From: an uncultured Selenomonadales bacterium
GTDB taxonomy: Bacteria; Bacillota; Negativicutes; Selenomonadales; Selenomonadaceae
DNA: 5,388 nt
Direction: 5' to 3'
NCBI GenBank assembly: GCA_947305445.1
Contig: CAMZDU010000104.1
Span: forward strand, 1 to 5,388
A program made the translations under genes and the position numbers. The notes below the pieces were generated by a model, which was not told the origin of the DNA, did no database searches, and was given only the letters and a program-made list of their open reading frames with translations. Every line of letters begins with the position of its first letter. Position 1 is the stretch's first letter. Below, piece by piece: positions 1-5,388 of the stretch.

Positions 1-1086
1 CGCAAAGCAATTCGTGCGGGAATTTTATTTATCGCATTGCTGATAATCAGCGGCGTCGTGTTGATGTATCGCGGCAACGACGCTGTACTGCTCGCCACGC
101 AGAAAAAAGACGGCATTTTGACGGCGGAGCAAATAAAATTGTCGTTTAACTCGGTCGGCGGACGATTAATCAACGAAAATGTTCGCGAAGGGCAAGAAGT
201 TTCTGCCGGGCAAGTCGTCATGGAAATTGATGCGACCGACACCGACTTAGCAATCGAAAAACTTCGGGCGCAAATTGCCCAACTCGACGCGCAAATAAAT
301 TCCACGTCGGGCAACATGCGCACAAGTTTATTCAAAGTCACAAACGACGAGCAACAATCTTTTCGGCAGATAGACAGCCAACGCGGCGCGGTCACGGCGG
401 CAAAGGCCACACTTTCCAACGCGGAGCTCGATTACAAGCGCAAGTCGGATCTCTTCGCGGAAGGTGCGATTGCAAAATCTCAACTCGACGACGCGGCGAC
501 AACACTCAACGTGGCACGGGCAAACGTCGACACGCAACAGCAACTCCTCGACAGACTTTTGGCGGGCGTCGCGGACAACGGTGCAACCGATTCGCTTAAC
601 TTGCCGACTATTCAGCAGGAACGCGCCTCGGCCGAAAATATCCGCAACGACATCGCCGCACTCATTCAACAGAAAAATTATTTGGAGATTCAGCTTAAAG
701 AATTGGAAGTTGCGAAGTCGCGCTTAACTTTGCACGCTCCGGAGGACGGAAAAATTTTGTCGATACTTCAGAAGCAGGGCGAAATGATCTCGCCGAACGT
801 ACCCGTTATTTTGCTGGAGACGCGGCGAATTTATTACGACATTTATCTTTCGGAAGAGCAGGCGATCAATTTGCGCGAAGGCGACGAAATTATTTGTCGA
901 ACCGTTGCCGACAACAAAAACGTTCGCGGGACAATTCGACTTCTCACGCAAGCTCCTGGTTTTGCAGACTTAAAGCAGTCGCGAGAGAAGGGTCAAGCTG
1001 ATTTATCGGCATTCCAAGTGCGAATTTACATTGACGAGCCGGAAAAAATTCTCGCGGGTCAAACTGTCACCGTTGAGCTTGACTGA
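1..1086 (+). CDS. HlyD-family membrane fusion protein (periplasmic adaptor of an ABC exporter), 5' partial
   Basis: Seen: the frame is open from base 1, giving 361 codons in the window and a TGA stop at 1084-1086. A TTG at 37 could serve as a start, but it falls inside a hydrophobic stretch (codons 5-22) preceded by basic residues (RKAIR), so the N-terminal membrane anchor evidently continues upstream and the real start is outside the window. After the anchor come the first lipoyl half-motif (about codons 53-80, with GGRLINENVREGQEVSAGQ), a long Gln/Ala/Leu-rich coiled-coil hairpin (about 82-242, including the typical LFAEGAIAKSQLDDA turn), the second lipoyl half (LTLHAPEDGKI, about 243-274) and a beta-barrel end. 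Family knowledge: such adaptors are anchored in the inner membrane and bridge a permease to a TolC-like channel. Inference: it serves the ABC-2 permease that starts 13 bases after its stop. The substrate is unknown. The call is firm for the family; only the true N-terminus is missing. Confidence 0.9.
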   Translation, partial: RKAIRAGILFIALLIISGVVLMYRGNDAVLLATQKKDGILTAEQIKLSFNSVGGRLINENVREGQEVSAGQVVMEIDATDTDLAIEKLRAQIAQLDAQINSTSGNMRTSLFKVTNDEQQSFRQIDSQRGAVTAAKATLSNAELDYKRKSDLFAEGAIAKSQLDDAATTLNVARANVDTQQQLLDRLLAGVADNGATDSLNLPTIQQERASAENIRNDIAALIQQKNYLEIQLKELEVAKSRLTLHAPEDGKILSILQKQGEMISPNVPVILLETRRIYYDIYLSEEQAINLREGDEIICRTVADNKNVRGTIRLLTQAPGFADLKQSREKGQADLSAFQVRIYIDEPEKILAGQTVTVELD

Positions 1087-1087
1087 C

Positions 1088-1092
1088 GGAGG
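1088..1092 (+). promoter_or_regulatory. Ribosome binding site GGAGG that fixes the permease start
   Basis: GGAGG lies just after the HlyD stop (1084-1086) and seven bases before the GTG at 1100-1102. The same frame is open back to a TTG at 1031, inside the HlyD gene, but that start has no comparable site and would add 23 residues resembling no permease N-terminus. The GTG start is therefore preferred. The tight spacing suggests the two genes are co-transcribed and probably translationally coupled. Confidence 0.85.
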
Positions 1093-1099
1093 CGATTAC

Positions 1100-2749
1100 G
1101 TGGGTTTTATTTTCTCCTTCAAAGACGAGACGAAATTTTTGTTCAGCGGCAAAGGCATGCCTTACGAAAAAGTTTGCTTAACTGTGGCGATGATTATCAG
1201 CGTGTTTTTGAGCGTTCTGCTCGCCGGAAATTTTGCCAAAGACGCGCCGATTATAATTATCGACCTGGACAACTCCAAATACAGCCGCGAACTCATCACG
1301 CAGATTGATTCTTCCGAATACATGCGCGTTAAGGCGGTTATCAACGTCGCGGCAAATGTCGATGAATTTTTTTACCGCGACGAGGCCGACGCAGTGATTT
1401 ATCTGCCCGAAGGTCTCGAAAAAAATTTTTACAGCGGAAGTTCTTCGCCCGTCGGAATTTTTTACGACAACTCCAACACCGCGCAAACCGCTGACATCAA
1501 GGCCGCAATGAATGAACTCATTGCCATTAACAACGCTATGAATTCGACGACTTCGGGCGGCTTGACACTTAACGACAGAAATTTATTCAATCCCGCCGGC
1601 TCCACGTCGAACACGCAGACGCAAGGCTTCCTGTTTTTTTTCGGAGCAATGTTTTTTGTTTTCGCGACGATTGGAATGGTGCCGCGCTTGAGATTGTCAA
1701 AGCAACTCGACAAAATTTTGCTCGACGGAACGCCGTGGGATTTGGTCGGAAGAATTTTGCCGTACTCGGCGTGCATGGTGGTATCGTTTTTCGTGGGGCT
1801 GGCAATTTTGCGCGTGTGGGGCGATTTAGTTTTCAGCGGGCGCGTAATCGACTTCCTGCTGATTCAAATTGTCTATGCGGTGATGCTCGGCATGCTGAGC
1901 ATTTTGGTCGGGTGGACGGCGTCGAATCCGGGCATCGCCTCCAGCCGAATGATTTTGTTTATACCCGGCGGCTTTATCCTCGGCGGTGTGACTTCTCCGC
2001 TGTCGCACCTGTCGCCGTGGGTAGTGACGGCGTCGCATATTTTTCCGCTGACGTGGGAATTCCACTTCACGCGGGATATAATTCAGCGCGGCGCAACTTT
2101 GTCGCAGATAAGTTCGGAAATCGGCGCGTTTTTTATCTACGTCGCAATCGTCGCGATTCTGCTGAGCTTGAGATTTTACACGAAACGCAACGACTTGATT
2201 AAGTCGCGGCAAGGCGAACTGCTGGAAAAATTTGACGCGCCGCCCGAAATCTCCACAACCGACGCTACGATTAAAAATATTCTCGTGCCGACGGACGGCT
2301 CCGGTCAAGCCTTCAAAGCACTGCTCATGGCGATTGACATTGCCGAGGCCTGGGGCGCACGCATAACGCTGATGATGTGCGTTAAAATCGACGAGGAGAT
2401 CTCCGCGTTCGAGCAGGTGAGTTTGGGCGGATATATTCCTTCCGAACTCAACGCCGCCGCTTACGAATTTTTATCCGAGCTTCGGCAAGTCATACCGCAC
2501 GAAGTTGACGTCAAGACGCGTGTGGAAGTCGGCGAGCCGGCTGAAGAAATTGTCAACGTCACCGCTAAAGGCAACTATGATTTGATTGTAATGGGCTCTC
2601 GCGGCTTCGGCGGCATGAATGAAACTACACTCGGCTCCGTTGCAAAGTTCGTGCAAGAAAATTCTCCCAAGCCCGTAATTTTCGCCAAAGGCATGCCCGA
2701 CGATTGGGACGATAATAATTTCCTCGGCGGCGAAAATTCTTGGAAGTGA
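1100..2749 (+). CDS. ABC-2 type exporter permease with a fused C-terminal universal stress protein (UspA) domain
   Basis: Protein of 549 residues from the GTG start. Seen: a first membrane helix at about 25-43; a large extracytoplasmic domain at about 45-175, starting with the family-typical IIIIDLDNSKYSREL and ending in an Asn/Ser/Thr-rich stretch before helix two; then about five more hydrophobic segments (about 176-197, 219-237, 249-271, 284-300, 340-357). This is the NatB/YhhJ/YbhR-like ABC-2 layout, in which about 360-380 residues is the usual full length. The frame then continues through a polar linker (358-390) into a complete Usp fold: NILVPTDGS at 393-401, helix AFKALLMAIDIAEAWGA, and the ATP-binding signature G-2X-G-9X-G-S at G499, G502, G512, S513. 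A short acidic/Asn-rich tail (DDWDDNN) ends the protein. By topology the Usp domain should lie in the cytoplasm, beside the ATPase. Known: Usp proteins with this signature bind ATP. Inference: the domain senses nucleotide or stress and modulates export. The gene sits 13 bases after the adaptor gene and is followed by a terminator. Confidence 0.88.
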   Translation: MGFIFSFKDETKFLFSGKGMPYEKVCLTVAMIISVFLSVLLAGNFAKDAPIIIIDLDNSKYSRELITQIDSSEYMRVKAVINVAANVDEFFYRDEADAVIYLPEGLEKNFYSGSSSPVGIFYDNSNTAQTADIKAAMNELIAINNAMNSTTSGGLTLNDRNLFNPAGSTSNTQTQGFLFFFGAMFFVFATIGMVPRLRLSKQLDKILLDGTPWDLVGRILPYSACMVVSFFVGLAILRVWGDLVFSGRVIDFLLIQIVYAVMLGMLSILVGWTASNPGIASSRMILFIPGGFILGGVTSPLSHLSPWVVTASHIFPLTWEFHFTRDIIQRGATLSQISSEIGAFFIYVAIVAILLSLRFYTKRNDLIKSRQGELLEKFDAPPEISTTDATIKNILVPTDGSGQAFKALLMAIDIAEAWGARITLMMCVKIDEEISAFEQVSLGGYIPSELNAAAYEFLSELRQVIPHEVDVKTRVEVGEPAEEIVNVTAKGNYDLIVMGSRGFGGMNETTLGSVAKFVQENSPKPVIFAKGMPDDWDDNNFLGGENSWK

Positions 2750-2751
2750 GC

Positions 2752-2793
2752 AAAAAAAATCTCTCGCCAAATTTTTCGCGGGAGATTTTTTTT
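2752..2793 (+). terminator. Strong intrinsic terminator after the permease-Usp gene, probably bidirectional
   Basis: The left arm AAAAAAAATCTCTCGC (2752-2767) pairs with the right arm GCGGGAGATTTTTTTT (2778-2793) over 16 positions with one T-G wobble, around a 10-base loop CAAATTTTTC. The GC-rich part is eight pairs (TCTCTCGC with GCGGGAGA) followed directly by eight Ts. The matching A-tract on the other side means the minus strand also reads as stem plus U-tract. It begins three bases after the TGA at 2747-2749, so it should end most transcripts of the adaptor-permease pair before the ATPase gene. Confidence 0.88.
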
Positions 2794-2817
2794 ACTTAAC
2801 ATAAAATATTTTTCAAG

Positions 2818-2883
2818 ATGAAGGAGGTGTGCGCCGCTTCCTTCCCACCTGAAAGCTTCCGGCGGCGTATTGTTGATGATTGA
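2818..2883 (+). CDS. Possible short upstream ORF (leader peptide, 21 codons) overlapping the ATPase start
   Basis: An ATG at 2818 opens 21 codons, beginning MKEVCAASFPPE and ending with three consecutive Arg codons (CGG CGG CGT) then IVDD, with TGA at 2881-2883. The stop overlaps the ATPase start codon region (2876-2883) in a different frame, a layout compatible with translational coupling. There is no Shine-Dalgarno sequence before this ATG (the preceding bases are AT-rich), and the strong AAGGAGGTG lies inside its own coding sequence. It could easily be chance, and I do not recognise the peptide. Confidence 0.2.
   Translation: MKEVCAASFPPESFRRRIVDD
2820..2875 (+). promoter_or_regulatory. 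Structured leader of the ABC ATPase gene with a distant perfect Shine-Dalgarno sequence
   Basis: AAGGAGGTG (2821-2829) is a perfect match to the anti-Shine-Dalgarno end of 16S rRNA, yet no start codon lies 5-10 bases downstream; the ATPase ATG is at 2876. CGCCGC (2832-2837) is complementary to GCGGCG (2862-2867). If that stem forms, the loop is removed and the site sits about ten unpaired bases from the ATG. Two alternative pairings would hide the site: AGGTG (2825-2829) with CACCT (2846-2850), and GAAGG (2820-2824) with CCTTC (2840-2844). The only close site is a weak GGCGG at 2861-2865. The arrangement resembles a translational switch, but no known riboswitch class was recognised. The pairings are seen; the function is inferred. 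Confidence 0.45.
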
Positions 2884-3580
2884 ACTTTGCGATGTGGAAA
2901 AAATTTTCGGCTCGGTGCGTGCTGTCGACAAAATAAGTTTCACGATTGAACGCGGCGAAGTTTTCGGCTTGCTCGGCAAAAACGGCGCGGGCAAAACCAC
3001 TACAATAAAAATGCTGACACTCCAGCTTAAACCGACGGCAGGCGAGATTTTTTTTGAGGGACGCCCGACTCTCGGCAACGAAATTTTTGTCAAAAGTTTG
3101 CTCGGACTTGTGCCGCAACATTTAAATTTCGATCAAGACTTGACGGTTGAGGAGAATTTGGAGCTTCATGCGCGACTGCATCACCTGTCGAAAGCCGAAC
3201 GACGCGAGCGCATTGACGAGCTGTTAAAATTCGTCGAACTGGAGAAAGTTCGTCGCTCCAACGTGCGCGAGCTGTCAGGCGGAATGAAACGCCGTCTGTT
3301 AATTATCCGTGCGCTGATTCACCGCCCGAAAATTTTGTTGCTTGACGAGCCGACAGTCGCGCTTGACCCGCAAGTCCGCCGAAAAATTTGGGAGCTGCTG
3401 ACTGACCTGAAGTCACGTGGAATCACAATCGTTTTGACGACGCATTATATCGAGGAGGCGGAATTTCTTTGCGACCGCGTGGCGATACTCAATCGCGGAC
3501 GGCTTGTTGCACTCGACACGACGGAAAATCTTTGTGCGGGACGACCTCTTGAAGAAATTTTCATCGCGCTGACGAAATGA
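2876..3580 (+). CDS. ABC transporter ATP-binding protein (single nucleotide-binding domain, ABC-2 exporter type)
   Basis: Protein of 234 residues from ATG 2876. In-frame TTG codons at 2870 and 2873 are possible alternatives, but MIEL at the ATG matches how this family usually begins. Seen, numbered from the ATG: Walker A GKNGAGKTT (about 35-43), Q-loop GLVPQ (Q81), signature LSGGMKRR (about 133-140), Walker B ILLLDEPT (D157, E158), D-loop ALDPQ, and the switch histidine in LTTHYIEEAE (H190). All residues needed for ATP hydrolysis are present. The C-terminus is compact: the strand GRLVALDTTENL leads almost directly into the closing LEEIFIALT helix, without the longer C-terminal extension of DrrA-like proteins. 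It resembles NatA-type ATPases. Inference: it powers the permease-Usp protein upstream with the HlyD adaptor, although a terminator separates them. No second permease follows; the next gene is convergent. Its TGA overlaps an ATG (ATGA, 3577-3580), but the ORF opened there is not credible. Confidence 0.92.
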   Translation: MIELCDVEKIFGSVRAVDKISFTIERGEVFGLLGKNGAGKTTTIKMLTLQLKPTAGEIFFEGRPTLGNEIFVKSLLGLVPQHLNFDQDLTVEENLELHARLHHLSKAERRERIDELLKFVELEKVRRSNVRELSGGMKRRLLIIRALIHRPKILLLDEPTVALDPQVRRKIWELLTDLKSRGITIVLTTHYIEEAEFLCDRVAILNRGRLVALDTTENLCAGRPLEEIFIALTK

Positions 3581-3589
3581 CTTTTCCAC

Positions 3590-3622
3590 AAAAAAAAATC
3601 GCCGCAAATTTTTTCGCGACGA
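3590..3622 (-). terminator. Intrinsic terminator of the adenine deaminase gene (minus strand)
   Basis: Read on the minus strand, TCGTCGC (3622-3616) pairs with GCGGCGA (3605-3599) as a seven-base stem with one G-U pair around a 10-base AT loop, and is followed by nine Ts (the complement of A3590-3598). It begins eleven bases after the ade stop. On the plus strand the same stem has a C-A mismatch and no long T-run follows, so it should stop ade transcripts much better than ATPase transcripts. The plus-strand ATPase therefore has no strong terminator of its own in this 52-base convergent gap. Confidence 0.75.
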
Positions 3623-3632
3623 CTAAAAATTT

Positions 3633-5369
3633 TCAAGCTTCAATCGGAATGAATTTGAACGGCGCGTACTCGAAAAGCCCTCGCGTCGTCAATTTTATTT
3701 CGGGGATAACGGGCAACGACATAAAAGTTAGCGTCATTACCGGTTCGACTTGCGTGTTTATGCCAAGCACGTCGTGAGCTTTGGTGTGGAGGTCGCTGAG
3801 TTTGTCGCGGAGTTCTTCGCCGCTCATATCGCTCATCAAACCGGCAATCGGCAACGGTATCGCCGCAATGACTTTGCCGCCGTTAACTAAAACCATGCCG
3901 CCTTCCATGTCGACGAGCGCGTTGATTGCTGAAAAAATTTCGTCGTTGCTTATGCCCGCCGCGATAATGTTGTGCGAATCGTGCGACACGGAAACGGCGA
4001 TTGCTCCGCGCTTGATGCCGTAGCCGCCCAAAAGTCCGAGGCCGATTTTGCCAGTTTCGTTATGGCGTTCAATGACGGCGACTTTGCAAATGTCTTGCGC
4101 GGCGTCGAAAACAAAATCACCGGTCTCGTCGAGTTTCACGTCGGCGAGATTTTTTTTCGTGAAGACGCCCTCGGCCTTAATCTGAATGACATTGACGCGG
4201 TTGCTCGTCAAATGCATTTGCAAGTTGTCGACGGAAAATTTTTTTACGCGGACGGAGCCTCTGACGTTCGATATATCCGCCGCAACAGTTTCGGGCAGAT
4301 AGCGGCCGCTCTCCGCGACGAGTTCACCGCTTATCCAAACTTTGTCGACACGGAAATTTTTCAAGTCGTCTAGCAAAACCAAATCCGCACGCCCGCCGAT
4401 TTTTATTGCGCCGCGGTCGTACAGTCGGAAAGCTTCGGCAACGTTAATTGTCGCCATTTGAATCACGGTCAGCGGGTCAAGCCCTCTGTCGACGCAACGG
4501 CGCAAATTTCTGTCAATGTGTCCGTCTTTAAGAATCGTCTTCGGTTGACAATCGTCCGAGCACAGCAGGACGCGTCGACTGTTTGCAGACGTCACGCCTT
4601 TAAAAAGTCGTTTGATGTCGTGGCAAGCGGAGCCTTCGCGAATCAAAACGTACATGCCTTTTGAAATGCGCTCGTGCATCTCGTCGAGCGTGCGGCATTC
4701 GTGATCGCCGACAATTTCCGCGCACATGTAAGCATTTAAATCTTTGCCGGCGACTTTGGGCGCGTGACCGTCAATCAATTTGCCGAAGTGTTTGGCGAGC
4801 AAAATTTTGTCGAGTACTTTGTCGTCGGCATTGATAATTCCCGGCGCGTTCATGAATTCGCCAAGCCCGAAGAAATTTTCGTCGCCGAGAAGTTCGACCA
4901 TATCCGCCGCTTCCAAAGTCGCGCCCGCGTCCTCGAACGACAGAGCCGGCACGCACGAGGGCATTGCATAAATTATATTGAGTTTGGTTTTAGTCGCGGC
5001 GTCGAGCATATAACGCAGTCCGCGCAGACCGCAGACGTTTGCAATCTCATGCGGGTCGGCGACAATGCTTGTGGTGCCGCAGGGGACGACAATCCTGCCG
5101 AACTGTTCGGGGCTTATGTACGACGACTCGATATGAATGTGCGCATCAATGAATCCGGGCGCGAGAAATTTTCCGCCCGCGTCAAAAATTTTTTCACCGT
5201 CATAATCTTCCGCACCCATGCCGACAATTTTTCCGCCGGTGATTGCCACGTTGCCCGCGCAGATTTCGCCGCCGAGCACGTTGACAATTTGGCAGTTCTT
5301 TATGACAAGGTCGGCAGGTCGTCTGCCGGACGCCGCGTCGATTAAATTTTTCAATTCAGCTCTCGTCAT
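3633..5369 (-). CDS. ade: Adenine deaminase (adenine aminohydrolase)
   Basis: Catalyses adenine + H2O to hypoxanthine + NH3 in the cytoplasm, feeding purine salvage. The 578 residues match the usual full length of bacterial Ade (about 575-590). Seen: an N-terminal composite beta-sandwich segment (about 20-70); the amidohydrolase metal site PGFIDAHIHIESS (H77, H79); the family motif ADPHEIANV (H107, E108); GLGEFMN with the likely metal-bridging E171; DGHAP (H202); GDHE (H223); and LCSDD with the catalytic-type D272. The Ade-specific C-terminal domain (about 400-578) includes GLLGGYGIKRGAIA and SVSHDSHNI. The family uses a binuclear Fe or Mn centre. The start is the ATG whose complement is 5367-5369, supported by a well-spaced GAGGA. 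All expected motifs are intact, so the enzyme should be active. It converges on the ABC ATPase gene and belongs to a separate transcript entering from outside the window; no functional link to the exporter is shown. Confidence 0.96.
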   Translation of the reverse strand: MTRAELKNLIDAASGRRPADLVIKNCQIVNVLGGEICAGNVAITGGKIVGMGAEDYDGEKIFDAGGKFLAPGFIDAHIHIESSYISPEQFGRIVVPCGTTSIVADPHEIANVCGLRGLRYMLDAATKTKLNIIYAMPSCVPALSFEDAGATLEAADMVELLGDENFFGLGEFMNAPGIINADDKVLDKILLAKHFGKLIDGHAPKVAGKDLNAYMCAEIVGDHECRTLDEMHERISKGMYVLIREGSACHDIKRLFKGVTSANSRRVLLCSDDCQPKTILKDGHIDRNLRRCVDRGLDPLTVIQMATINVAEAFRLYDRGAIKIGGRADLVLLDDLKNFRVDKVWISGELVAESGRYLPETVAADISNVRGSVRVKKFSVDNLQMHLTSNRVNVIQIKAEGVFTKKNLADVKLDETGDFVFDAAQDICKVAVIERHNETGKIGLGLLGGYGIKRGAIAVSVSHDSHNIIAAGISNDEIFSAINALVDMEGGMVLVNGGKVIAAIPLPIAGLMSDMSGEELRDKLSDLHTKAHDVLGINTQVEPVMTLTFMSLPVIPEIKLTTRGLFEYAPFKFIPIEA

Positions 5370-5376
5370 GGTGAAA

Positions 5377-5381
5377 TCCTC
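5377..5381 (-). promoter_or_regulatory. Ribosome binding site of ade
   Basis: On the minus strand GAGGA (complement of TCCTC at 5377-5381) stands seven bases before the ATG (5369-5367). It supports that ATG as the ade start. The promoter must lie beyond the window edge, since only 19 bases upstream of the start are present. Confidence 0.8.
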
Positions 5382-5388
5382 GCGAATC

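Noticed and set aside
1031..1099. N-terminal extension of the permease from the in-frame TTG at 1031.
   Set aside because: It overlaps the end of the HlyD gene, has no ribosome binding site, and the GTG at 1100 has GGAGG at ideal spacing.
1735..2308. Long overlapping ORFs within the permease gene (plus-strand 1735-2202, minus-strand 1826-2308).
   Set aside because: Their Arg-rich, low-motif translations are typical of out-of-frame reading, and the permease frame explains the region.
2791..2824. A sigma-70 type promoter for the ATPase (TTAACA at 2796-2801 as the -35 box, or TAAAAT at 2802-2807 as the -10 box).
   Set aside because: Neither box has an acceptable partner at 16-18 bases spacing, so no promoter is called.
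2794..2875. A known riboswitch class in the ATPase leader.
   Set aside because: I could not match the conserved cores of the guanidine, preQ1, fluoride, glycine or manganese classes by eye.
3577..3777. A 66-residue plus-strand ORF starting at the ATPase stop codon.
   Set aside because: Most of it is antisense to the ade coding sequence, it has no recognisable domain, and its first part is the terminator hairpin region.
4764..5345. A 193-residue plus-strand ORF, and a smaller one at 3972-4373, inside ade.
   Set aside because: Both are antisense shadows of a full-length, motif-complete adenine deaminase and show no family motifs.
1..5388. CRISPR arrays, tRNA or rRNA genes, insertion sequences and attachment sites.
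   Set aside because: No regularly spaced repeats, tRNA-like folds, transposase motifs or terminal inverted repeats were seen.

Overview
The window holds one ABC-type export locus on the + strand, incomplete at its 5' end, followed by a convergent purine-salvage gene. The DNA is compositionally mixed: GC-rich codons are interspersed with very frequent A-tract/T-tract strings such as AAATTTTT. The style is the same in all four genes, so nothing suggests recent transfer of any one of them. Strong Shine-Dalgarno sites (GGAGG, AAGGAGGTG), U-tract intrinsic terminators and a HlyD-type periplasmic adaptor point to a diderm Firmicute, with Negativicutes (Selenomonas-like) as my best guess. That placement is an inference from style and is not proven.

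Layout: (1) positions 1-1086, a HlyD-family membrane fusion protein whose start lies before the window. (2) 1100-2749, an ABC-2 type permease with a large extracytoplasmic domain and a complete universal stress protein (UspA) domain fused to its C-terminus; it starts at a GTG with a GGAGG site 13 bases after the HlyD stop. (3) 2752-2793, a strong terminator hairpin. (4) 2794-2875, a leader with an isolated perfect Shine-Dalgarno sequence, competing inverted repeats and a possible 21-codon upstream ORF. (5) 2876-3580, the ABC ATPase. (6) 3590-3622, a terminator oriented for the minus strand. (7) 5369-3633 on the minus strand, a full-length adenine deaminase (ade) with its own ribosome binding site.

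How they work together: adaptor, permease and ATPase are the expected parts of a tripartite ABC-2 exporter of the YbhG/YbhF/YbhS/YbhR or YhiI/YhhJ kind, which would need a TolC-like outer-membrane partner that is not seen here. The substrate cannot be read from the sequence. Two things are unusual. The permease carries its own cytoplasmic Usp domain with an intact ATP-binding signature, suggesting a nucleotide- or stress-sensing exporter. The ATPase is separated from the permease by a terminator and a structured leader, suggesting that ATPase supply is controlled separately. Adenine deaminase makes hypoxanthine and ammonia from adenine and is probably an independent neighbour.
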